A stretch of 5,978 bases of DNA from Candidatus Bathyarchaeota archaeon (GTDB lineage: Archaea > Thermoproteota > Bathyarchaeia > TCS64), in the NCBI GenBank assembly GCA_013619005.1, contig JABXKY010000271.1, forward strand, positions 1 to 5,978. Direction: 5' to 3'. Shown here one piece after another: positions 1-5,605 of the stretch; positions within the stretch are counted from its first letter, which is position 1, and each line of letters starts with the position of its first letter. Under the pieces are notes generated by a model. That model was not told the origin of the DNA and did no database searches. It saw only the letters and a list, made by a program, of their open reading frames with translations. Made by a program: the position numbers and the translations under genes.

Positions 1-1
1 T

Positions 2-1195
2 GTGAGGGCGAGGCTCGTGGAGAAGGCTGTCCCAGAGGTCCCGCTTGAGGTGGGGCCTGTTTTCGGCAGGGAGAAGATCGAGGATCCGGTCGTTGAGGTC
101 AAGGGCTCCCCGGAGAGCTTCGTGGTAGCTATTCCAAATCATGACATAGCAGGGGATGAGCTGATAGTGAAAGGGGAAAGCCTTGACGATGTCTCCATCA
201 TGTTGGAGCTGGGTAACCCCGTCGTAGATGATATAGTTACTGTGGGCGTGGAGAGCACGCTGCTAAGAGTGATAAAATACATCAGGGGGGTGCAGGTCAA
301 CCTCATGGGAGGCACTGTTGACTCCCTCCTAGTTTCAGAGGGGGCCAGGGAGAGCGGATTCGAGTATGAACACCTCCTGAAGGTGATCCAGGTCGAGTTG
401 AGAAACAAGTTCCCCATGATAGGGCCTATGAGGATCAGCTTGCTACTTGATCATGCTGAGATCGAAAAACTGAGCCCAGGTATCAAATCGTTCAAGGACG
501 AGAGGAAGGCGCATATTGGTGAGGCTACCGAGGAGAGCGTTGAGGCTTTCTACGGGTGTATGAGGTGCGCCAGCTTCAGCCTCAGTCATGCATGCACGGT
601 TTCGCCCGATCGCCCATCCCAGTGCGGGTCAAGCCCATGGTGGGTATTGAAGGCCCAGGCGTTACTGGCGCCAGGTAATGTTTACTACAATTGCACGCTA
701 ATAGAGAAGGGTGAACTGATTGACCCCGTGAAGGGGGAGTACAGCGGGGTAAACAAGGCAACCAAGGAGCGTACAGGGGGAAGGGTAGAGAGGGTCTATC
801 TGCACAGCATCTTTGAGCACCCGCACACCGCCTGCAGCTGTTTCCAGAACGTGGCGTACTACATCCCGGAGCTTGATGGTATAGCACTGGTGGACAGGAA
901 ATATGCAGGAGGGGCACCCGGTGGCTGGACTTGGACGAGGCTGGCCAACAACGTGGCGGGTTACCAGAACCCCGACGGCTTCACTACCTTCGCGACCCAA
1001 TACCTGAAGAGCCCCAAGTTCTTCCAGGCCGATGGAGGATATAATAGGGTAGTTTGGATGACAAGCTCGCTGAAAACAATAGCCGGAGACTCTATCCCCG
1101 AGGAAAGGAGACCACGGATCGCTACCGAGAAGGAGACGACCACCCTGACCGAGCTTGAAGGGTTCCTAGGCTCTTCTCAGAGCCTTTCCTGGTAG
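2..1195 (+). CDS. cdhC: Acetyl-CoA synthase (CODH/ACS complex beta subunit), archaeal short type, divergent
   Basis: This enzyme makes or cleaves acetyl-CoA from CO, a corrinoid-bound methyl group and CoA, at the nickel-iron-sulfur A-cluster in the cytoplasmic CODH/ACS complex. All six A-cluster cysteines are visible: C186, C189, C198, C208, C278 and C280. Their spacing (3, 9, 10, 70, 2) closely matches Moorella C506/509/518/528/595/597. F192 sits where the Moorella active-site Phe512 lies (C-x-x-F after the second Cys). Other family blocks are GVN (249-251), YIPELDG near 287 and RVVWM near 349. The protein lacks the bacterial N-terminal CODH-binding region, as archaeal CdhC does. It reads from a GTG at base 2, but with one base upstream neither the start nor a ribosome site can be judged; from family resemblance only a few residues, if any, are missing. 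The C-terminus ends soon after the conserved W352, shorter than the roughly 470-residue methanogen proteins. Ser279 replaces the Gly between the last two cysteines. Codon choice looks less GC-biased than in the aminotransferase. Family assignment is firm; reaction direction is not visible. Confidence 0.93.
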   Translation: MRARLVEKAVPEVPLEVGPVFGREKIEDPVVEVKGSPESFVVAIPNHDIAGDELIVKGESLDDVSIMLELGNPVVDDIVTVGVESTLLRVIKYIRGVQVNLMGGTVDSLLVSEGARESGFEYEHLLKVIQVELRNKFPMIGPMRISLLLDHAEIEKLSPGIKSFKDERKAHIGEATEESVEAFYGCMRCASFSLSHACTVSPDRPSQCGSSPWWVLKAQALLAPGNVYYNCTLIEKGELIDPVKGEYSGVNKATKERTGGRVERVYLHSIFEHPHTACSCFQNVAYYIPELDGIALVDRKYAGGAPGGWTWTRLANNVAGYQNPDGFTTFATQYLKSPKFFQADGGYNRVVWMTSSLKTIAGDSIPEERRPRIATEKETTTLTELEGFLGSSQSLSW

Positions 1196-2734
1196 GGCAC
1201 CCGTGTGCTCAGCCTTCTCTATCACCACTTCACCGTTGACGATGACATAGGGTATTCCGGCCGCGTACCTCTGTGGATCGGTGAACGTGGCGACGTCCCG
1301 AACATCGTCTGGGTGGAACAAGGTTATGTCCGCGACGTATCCCTCCCTGAGCAACCCGCGGTCCTTGAATCCCATCTTCTGGGCTGGCGCGCCTGTCATC
1401 TTCCTGACAGCCTCGGGCAGTGAGATCACGCCCTCCCTGACATAGTAGCCGAGGACCCTGGGGAAGGTGCCGTAGAGTCTCGGGTGCGGGATCATTTTCT
1501 CCCAGATTCCCTGTGGGCTTATGGCCGAGCCGTCGCTTCCCACCATGCCGTATGGGCTCTTCATGACCCTCCTGACGTCCTCCTCGTCCATGCCGAACAT
1601 GACGCTGGGGACCTGGGTGTTCTCCATGATGAGGAGCTTGATATATGCATCGAAGGGCTCCAGCCCCATCATCCCTGAGATCTCCTGGATGTGCTTGCCG
1701 TTGTACTGGGGGTTATTCTTGGCGTTTGTAACCAGGATCTTGTCCCAGCCATAGTTTAGGCGGAGCTCTTTCCTGATCTGCTCCTTCTTCGCCGGGTCCT
1801 TGAGGACCTCAAGCATCTTGGCGGCGCCCCCATCGTGAGCCCAGTGGGGCAGCAGGGCCGTCAGCCCGGTGCTGGACGCGATGTACGGGTACTGGTCGAA
1901 GGTTACCTCGACGCCCTTGTCTCTGTACTTCTCGACGAGGGCGAGGCTTTCCTTGGTCTTGCCCCAGTTCTTGACGCCGCTGGCCTTGAAGTGGGCGATC
2001 TGGACGGGTGTGTCACCGTCCTTCCCTATCTCGCACGCCTCGGTTACGGCGTCGAGGAGTGTGTCTCCTTCCCCCCTGATGTGGCTGAAGTAGATTCCAT
2101 TATACTCGGAAACCACCTTGTTGAGCTCGGTTATCTCTGCCTGGTCACCGTAGACGCTTGGTGGATAGATGAGCCCTGTACTCATACCCCATGCGCCCTG
2201 CATCATGGCGTCCCTGACGTGTCCCCTCATTTTCTCAAGCTCGGCGTCGGTTGGTGGCCTGTTCTCGTGCCCTAGGACGTTTGCCCTTACCGTTCCGTGT
2301 CCCACCACTGCCGCGATGTTCAGCGCGATTCCCTGCTTGTCTAGGAGGTCCAGGTAGCTCGCCATGGTGGTCCAGTTGAACTTAAAGTCGTCCGGTACGC
2401 TGCTCCTTGAGTAGGTCTCCCTGTACTCCCTGAGGCCCTCGTACATGGGAGCAGCGGAGTTCCCGCATTGTCCCACCACCTCCGTGGTTACGCCCTGCCT
2501 GATCTTGCTGTGAGCCATGGGGTCGATGAGAGCAGGGAGGTCACTGTGGCTGTGGATGTCGATGAAGCCCGGGCTGACGATGTGCTCCTTTGCATCAATT
2601 ACATTGTCTGCCTTGCCAAGGTCTCTTCCCAGTTTGACTATCCTTCCCTTCTCGATGGCTACATCGGCTCTGTACCAGGGGTTGCCGGTGCCGTCGATGA
2701 TTTTGCCTTTTTTAATCAGAATATCATACGTCAA
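1166..2734 (-). CDS. N-acyl-D-amino-acid deacylase (D-aminoacylase) family amidohydrolase
   Basis: This 522-residue cytoplasmic metallohydrolase belongs to the amidohydrolase superfamily, D-aminoacylase subgroup, whose characterised members hydrolyse N-acyl-D-amino acids to free D-amino acid and carboxylate. The N-terminal beta-sandwich strand YDILIKKGKIIDGTGNPW (3-20) is typical. The barrel carries the H61-S-H63 metal motif, C90 in GQCGNSAAP (the Zn-binding Cys of D-aminoacylase), GMSTGLIYPP near 183, H218 in SHIR, H248 in AHFK, and D401 in GSDGS, the expected catalytic aspartate. The C-terminal strand ends in PGKALRR, a common family ending. Translation starts at TTG: the frame has a TGA three codons upstream and no ATG or GTG in between, and the family N-terminus begins right there. 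A GGAG lies 17-18 bases upstream, too far to serve as a normal ribosome site. The 3' end overlaps cdhC. Exact substrate (D-aminoacylase, D-Glu or D-Asp type, or another N-acyl or hydantoin-like compound) cannot be told. Confidence 0.9.
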   Translation of the reverse strand: MTYDILIKKGKIIDGTGNPWYRADVAIEKGRIVKLGRDLGKADNVIDAKEHIVSPGFIDIHSHSDLPALIDPMAHSKIRQGVTTEVVGQCGNSAAPMYEGLREYRETYSRSSVPDDFKFNWTTMASYLDLLDKQGIALNIAAVVGHGTVRANVLGHENRPPTDAELEKMRGHVRDAMMQGAWGMSTGLIYPPSVYGDQAEITELNKVVSEYNGIYFSHIRGEGDTLLDAVTEACEIGKDGDTPVQIAHFKASGVKNWGKTKESLALVEKYRDKGVEVTFDQYPYIASSTGLTALLPHWAHDGGAAKMLEVLKDPAKKEQIRKELRLNYGWDKILVTNAKNNPQYNGKHIQEISGMMGLEPFDAYIKLLIMENTQVPSVMFGMDEEDVRRVMKSPYGMVGSDGSAISPQGIWEKMIPHPRLYGTFPRVLGYYVREGVISLPEAVRKMTGAPAQKMGFKDRGLLREGYVADITLFHPDDVRDVATFTDPQRYAAGIPYVIVNGEVVIEKAEHTGALPGKALRRA

Positions 2735-2767
2735 TATGATTCACGGGTTATTCTCCGCGTCGTTAGG

Positions 2768-2777
2768 GTTTAAAACC
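2768..2777 (-). promoter_or_regulatory. Candidate TATA box for the D-aminoacylase gene
   Basis: Read on the minus strand, the sequence is GGTTTTAAAC, an AT core in GC-rich surroundings. Its centre is about 37 bases before the TTG, so a start point 25-27 bases downstream would give a leader of only about 10-12 bases. There is no Shine-Dalgarno motif in that leader. The position fits archaeal promoters; the call rests on spacing and composition only. Confidence 0.5.
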
Positions 2778-2794
2778 GTCTATGGAAATGGGAG

Positions 2795-3005
2795 CTACTT
2801 CTTTCGAAGGAACTTGATCTTCCTGACCCTGTAGGGAGATACATTCTTCTTGTAAACCTCAATGAGCCCTTTCTGGACAAGCCCCGGGACGGCCCCACTT
2901 TCCCGTGGGGTCAACTGTCTGCACATCACGTCGCTCTGGCAGATCAAGTCATAGACCTTTTGCTCGGCTGGGCTTAGTTTGACCTGAGCGCGCGCCCGTT
3001 TTCAT
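2795..3005 (-). pseudogene. Small winged-helix-like DNA-binding protein, frame broken after the start codon
   Basis: On the minus strand an open frame runs from 3001 to a TAG at 2797-2795 (68 codons). It reads LSPAEQKVYDLI, then a helix-turn-helix-like stretch MCRQLTPRESGAVPGLVQ, then KGLIEVYKK and a very basic tail ending KFLRKK. This order (helix, HTH, GLI, beta-wing) is what a minimal winged-helix domain looks like. The frame has no usual start: codon -1 is TGA, and the first candidate is TTG at 2947-2945, which would remove helix 1. An ATG at 3005-3003 sits one base out of frame; deleting one A from the AAAA at 2999-3002 gives a 69-residue protein beginning MKRARAQVKLSPAEQ. It diverges from the aminotransferase with 49 bases between the two ATGs and lies 60 bases ahead of the deacylase, an arrangement common for local regulators. 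It may be a pseudogene, a sequencing error, or a gene with an unusual start. The fold is inferred from pattern, not alignment. Confidence 0.6.
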
Positions 3006-3010
3006 TGAAG

Positions 3011-3026
3011 CCGAAAATAGAAATAC
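3011..3026 (+). promoter_or_regulatory. Candidate BRE/TATA promoter of the aminotransferase gene
   Basis: CCGAAAATAGAAATAC combines a purine-rich BRE-like element (CCGAAA) with an AT-rich TATA-like box. The box centre is about 34 bases before the ATG at 3055, so transcription would start at about 3046-3050, giving a leader of only 5-9 bases. The sequence just before the ATG (GTGTGAATTAA) has no Shine-Dalgarno motif, which agrees with leaderless or near-leaderless translation. Confidence 0.55.
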
Positions 3027-3054
3027 CTTGAGTGCTCTACTCTGTGTGAATTAA

Positions 3055-4269
3055 ATGAACCCCGACAAATACTATTCAGAGCTAGGGGCATCCTACGAGC
3101 CTGGGGTGCTCACCACCGTGGTCCTTGCGGCCGAGGAGTTGAAGAGGCAGGGCAAGAAGATCATCGGCCTGACAGGAGGCATGTACGACGTTGAGAGCTT
3201 CCCGTGGAGGGAGGTAAAGTCCACTCTCATGGACGCCTCGGAGGAGGACTGGAAGGTCATGCTCCAGTACGGCAGCACGCGGGGTATCCAGCCCCTCAGG
3301 GAGGAGATCTGTGAGTGGATGAAGGGCCACGGCATCGAGGCCGACCCCTACACCGAGATAATGATTATGACGGGCAGCCAGGAGGCGCTGGACATTGTGG
3401 CCCGTATCTTCATGGATCCGGGTGACGTGGTCATAGTCGGGGCTCCCACGTACCTGTCGGCGCTCACGGCGTTCGAGCCCAGTAAGCCCGATATCAGGGA
3501 GGCGAAGCTGGACAAGGACGGCATGGACCCGGAGGCGCTGGAGGAGACCATCAAGCAGGTCCTGGCGGAGGGTAAGGAGGTGAAGCTCCTGTACATAATC
3601 CCCACGTTCCAGAACCCCATGAGCAGCATGCTCACCATGGAGAGGCGGGAGAGGATCATGGCGCTGGCCAAGAAGTACGATTTCCTCATCCTTGAGGACA
3701 ACCCCTACGGGTACATCACCTTCGAGGACGAGATGCCCAAGCCCATCAAGGCGTTGGACGACGAGGGCAGGGTCATGTACACCAGTACCTTCAGCAAGAT
3801 CGTTAGCCCGGGTATGCGCATCGGCTGGCTTGTGGCCAGGAAGGAGTTCATCGTCAAGATGGCGGAGGCCAAGGGCAGCACCATCATCAGCAACGACTTG
3901 GTGAGCCAGTACGCGGCCGCCAAGCTGTTTGAGAGGGGCGACGTTGACAGGCAGATAGTGAAAATGAAGAAGGTGTACAGGAAGAAACGGGATGTGATGC
4001 TGGAGACCATGGACACCTACTTCCCCAAGGAGGCAAAGTGGAACGCCCCCAAGGGCGGATTGTTCCTGTGGGTGGAGCTTCCCGAGAAGGTGAACGCTAC
4101 GGAGCTCCTCATGGAGGCCGTGAGCCGGGGGGTGGCCTACCTGCCTGGCAGCAGTTTCTTCAGCAGCGATGTGCACAACCACATGAGGCTGAACTACAGC
4201 CACCCCAGCATCGATGACATCGTGGAGGGCATCAAGATACTGGGGACCCTGCTCAAGGAGCGGGTGTAA
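3055..4269 (+). CDS. PLP-dependent class I/II aminotransferase (LysN / archaeal aromatic-aminotransferase-like)
   Basis: This 404-residue cytoplasmic enzyme should move an amino group between an amino acid and a 2-oxo acid using pyridoxal phosphate (fold type I). Visible motifs in order are the substrate-loop GGMYDVESFP (41-50), YGSTRGIQPLREEI (72-85), the phosphate-binding GSQEAL (107-112), Y133 in the ring-stacking APTY, N187 in FQNP, D215 and Y218 in EDNPYGY, the Schiff-base K248 in STFSKIVSPGMRIGW with R255, and R378 in MRLNYSHP for the substrate carboxylate. Length and motif wording match the group containing Thermus LysN (2-aminoadipate aminotransferase) and archaeal aromatic or kynurenine aminotransferases. 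The substrate cannot be fixed from sequence. The ATG at 3055 is favoured by the TATA position and by the typical N-terminus. Codon use is strongly GC-ending and AGG-rich, typical of a well-adapted native gene. Its divergent neighbour is a possible winged-helix regulator. Confidence 0.93.
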   Translation: MNPDKYYSELGASYEPGVLTTVVLAAEELKRQGKKIIGLTGGMYDVESFPWREVKSTLMDASEEDWKVMLQYGSTRGIQPLREEICEWMKGHGIEADPYTEIMIMTGSQEALDIVARIFMDPGDVVIVGAPTYLSALTAFEPSKPDIREAKLDKDGMDPEALEETIKQVLAEGKEVKLLYIIPTFQNPMSSMLTMERRERIMALAKKYDFLILEDNPYGYITFEDEMPKPIKALDDEGRVMYTSTFSKIVSPGMRIGWLVARKEFIVKMAEAKGSTIISNDLVSQYAAAKLFERGDVDRQIVKMKKVYRKKRDVMLETMDTYFPKEAKWNAPKGGLFLWVELPEKVNATELLMEAVSRGVAYLPGSSFFSSDVHNHMRLNYSHPSIDDIVEGIKILGTLLKERV

Positions 4270-4280
4270 ACCCTTTTCTT
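4270..4280 (+). terminator. Possible T-rich terminator after the aminotransferase
   Basis: Directly after the TAA stop comes CCCTTTTCTTG, a pyrimidine stretch with a T4 run and no stem ahead of it. Archaeal terminators often need only a T-tract. This one is short, so the call is weak. Confidence 0.3.
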
Positions 4281-4421
4281 GCATCAAGTAACCTGTCATA
4301 AGGCGAAAAAATATTGGGTTAAAACCCGTCAATCTATCAGTATTTTCCACTTATCGTGACCCAGTCAGGGCTGTTCTCTGGGAAATAGGGCTGGTTTCGC
4401 CTATGATACGGGTACCCCCCC
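4281..4421. other. Gene-free stretch between the aminotransferase and the 5S promoter
   Basis: No credible reading frame lies here; the longest start-to-stop frame I see on the plus strand is about 23 codons (from 4403) and shows nothing protein-like. The stretch holds a near-palindrome GGGTTAAAACCC (4316-4327), two imperfect copies of AGGGCTG followed by a T-rich tail (4367 and 4387), and a palindrome GGGTACCC (4410-4417) that runs into a C9 tract (4415-4423). None has a function I can assign. Confidence 0.5.
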
Positions 4422-4431
4422 CCTATTTATT
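4422..4431 (+). promoter_or_regulatory. Candidate TATA box for the 5S rRNA gene
   Basis: CCTATTTATT follows the C9 tract and is centred about 39 bases before the mature 5S end. A start point about 26 bases downstream (near 4452-4455) would leave a 5' leader of roughly 11-14 bases to be trimmed. It is the clearest AT box ahead of the 5S, and it suggests the 5S is transcribed on its own. Confidence 0.5.
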
Positions 4432-4465
4432 CCGTAACCTTTTTACTGAAGCGGTGAGGATGTTT

Positions 4466-4594
4466 GGTGGGTAACCGGCCAAAGGGCGTGGGACCCACCC
4501 GAACCCATTCCGAACTCGGAAGTTAAACCACGCTCCGTTTGCGACATTAGTGATGTCTTCGGCTTCGCGAAATCGCGAAAGCTGGCAGCCCACC
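4466..4594 (+). rRNA. rrf: 5S ribosomal RNA, unlinked to 16S/23S
   Basis: The universal 5S core is present: CCGAACTCGGAAGTTAAACC at 4510-4529. Helix I pairs GGTGGGT (4466-4472) with GCCCACC (4588-4594). Helix II pairs GGGCGTGG (4484-4491) with CCACGCTC (4528-4535). Helix III pairs CCGA (4499-4502) with TCGG (4516-4519). The beta arm (about 4536-4582) is long and can fold in more than one way: a perfect hairpin GACAT/ATGTC (4543-4547 with 4552-4556) and a second CTTCGCG/CGCGAAAG hairpin compete with the usual helix V pairing of GTTTGCG with CGCGAAAGC. Total length of about 129 nt is a little above the common 120. The flanks are an aminotransferase and an epimerase, so this is a standalone 5S gene. 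Ends are set by helix I and may be off by a base or two. Confidence 0.93.
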
Positions 4595-4599
4595 TTTTC
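4594..4599 (+). terminator. Short T-run at the 3' end of 5S rRNA
   Basis: The 5S ends in CACC followed directly by TTTT at 4595-4598, a usual arrangement for archaeal 5S termination or 3' trimming. The run is only four bases, so read-through towards the epimerase is possible. Confidence 0.4.
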
Positions 4600-4607
4600 A
4601 ATACACA

Positions 4608-4622
4608 AAAAGGCTTAGATTC
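4608..4622 (+). promoter_or_regulatory. Candidate BRE/TATA promoter of the epimerase gene
   Basis: AAAAAGG followed by CTTAGATT looks like a BRE plus TATA box of the crenarchaeal CTTATATT kind. The box centre is about 28 bases before the ATG at 4646, which would put the transcription start at or next to the start codon (leaderless mRNA). No Shine-Dalgarno motif precedes the ATG. Confidence 0.55.
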
Positions 4623-4645
4623 CCGTCGGCGTTACCTCATGTATC

Positions 4646-5605
4646 ATGAAGGTCTTGGTCACGGGGGGCGCCGGTTTCATCGGCGTCAACCTCATTGAAA
4701 TGCTTCTGGAAAAGACTGACTGGGAGGTCCACGTCCTGGATAACTTCACCACCTCGGACAACGGTATGCTGGAGAGGGTCATAGGGGACTCCATGCGGGT
4801 CAAGGTCTTCAACGGGGACATCAGGGAGATGGATGATATCATAGCGGCCATGGAGGGCTGCACATATGTGGTCAGCCTCGCGGCCCAGTCAGGCGTTCTG
4901 CCGTCCGTGGAGGACCCCATCTACGATATGGAGCTCAACGTCAAGGGCGTCATCAACATCCTGAGCTCAGCGGTGGACTTGGGCGTCAAGAAGGTGGTGC
5001 ACGCCTCATCAAACGCCCTGCTGGGCGAGGGAAAGCTGCCCCTCAACGAGGAGCGAATCCCCCAGCCGATGGCACCCTACGGGGCGAGCAAGCTGGCAGG
5101 GGAGGGGTACCTGTCCGCGTGGGCGGCCAGCTACGGGTTGAACACGGTGGCGCTGCGTTTCAGCAGCGTCTACGGCCCCAAGTCCATCAACAAGGGCTCG
5201 GCCATCGCCAAGTTCATCAAGCAGATCATGGACGGTGACCAGGTGGAGATATGGGGCGACGGGTCACAGACCCGTGACCTGGTCTACGTCAAGGACATCG
5301 CCAACGCCATTTACTTGAGCCTTGTAACGGACCTGCCCAATAGGTACGAGGTCATTCACATCGGCACCGGCGAGGAGATCAGCATCGAGGAGGTGTTCGA
5401 CCTCATATACCAGAAGTTCCTGGACAGGGGATACGAGCCCAAGCCCGCCCTCCACACGGACTGGAAGCCCGGTGAGATCAGGAAGAACTGGTCAAGTATC
5501 GAGAAGGCCCGCAAGGTCCTGGGCTTTGAGCCACAGGACAGCTTCGATGAGAACATCGAGAAGACCATCGAGTGGTTCATCGAGAACTATGAGGGAAAAC
5601 AGTGA
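4646..5605 (+). CDS. NAD-dependent epimerase/dehydratase, extended SDR family (sugar-nucleotide type)
   Basis: This 319-residue cytoplasmic enzyme is an extended short-chain dehydrogenase of the kind that epimerises or dehydrates nucleotide sugars such as UDP-glucose, GDP-mannose or dTDP-glucose. The Rossmann start MKVLVTGGAGFIGVNL contains the GxxGxxG NAD motif (G7, G10, G13), with D32 (VLDNF) as the expected ribose-binding acid, GDI at 57-59, LAAQSGV at 78-84, the catalytic YGASK (Y145, K149), RFSSVYGP (171-178) and GDGSQTRDLVYVKDI (204-218). The serine block reads HASSNALLGEG (119-129), where relatives commonly have SSSxVYG, so a serine near 121-122 is the likely active-site hydroxyl. The ATG at 4646 fits both the promoter spacing and the family N-terminus. 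It overlaps the next gene by four bases, so the two are probably co-transcribed. The exact sugar cannot be told, and no glycosyltransferase is in view. Confidence 0.92.
   Translation: MKVLVTGGAGFIGVNLIEMLLEKTDWEVHVLDNFTTSDNGMLERVIGDSMRVKVFNGDIREMDDIIAAMEGCTYVVSLAAQSGVLPSVEDPIYDMELNVKGVINILSSAVDLGVKKVVHASSNALLGEGKLPLNEERIPQPMAPYGASKLAGEGYLSAWAASYGLNTVALRFSSVYGPKSINKGSAIAKFIKQIMDGDQVEIWGDGSQTRDLVYVKDIANAIYLSLVTDLPNRYEVIHIGTGEEISIEEVFDLIYQKFLDRGYEPKPALHTDWKPGEIRKNWSSIEKARKVLGFEPQDSFDENIEKTIEWFIENYEGKQ
5591..5595 (+). promoter_or_regulatory. Shine-Dalgarno-like site for the SGNH hydrolase
   Basis: GAGGG lies six bases before the GTG start at 5602, inside the 3' end of the epimerase gene. It supports the GTG start and contrasts with the upstream genes, which show no such motif. 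Confidence 0.5.

Noticed and set aside
1835..2275. 146-codon open frame on the plus strand inside the deacylase gene
   Set aside because: No domain-like pattern; it is antisense to conserved catalytic blocks (SHIR, AHFK) of the deacylase, so it is a shadow.
2945..2947. TTG as the true start of the winged-helix gene
   Set aside because: It would remove the first helix (LSPAEQKVYDL), which reads as coding, and only a weak AGGT lies upstream; the out-of-frame ATG with a one-base slip explains the data better, though TTG cannot be excluded.
3082..4350. 422-codon open frame on the minus strand covering the whole aminotransferase gene
   Set aside because: It is rich in His, Leu and Val with no recognisable domain and mirrors the strong GC-ending codon bias of the real gene opposite, which has every catalytic residue of its family.
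4367..4399. Two copies of AGGGCTG with T-rich tails as a tandem repeat element
   Set aside because: Only seven bases match exactly and there are only two copies, which is within chance for this composition.
4401..4450. Possible C/D box small RNA (TATGATA ... CTGA)
   Set aside because: The C box is imperfect, there are no convincing C'/D' boxes, and the span includes a C9 tract and the 5S TATA box.
4423..4608. 61-codon open frame on the minus strand over the 5S gene
   Set aside because: It lies antisense to the 5S rRNA core and helices and has no protein-like features.
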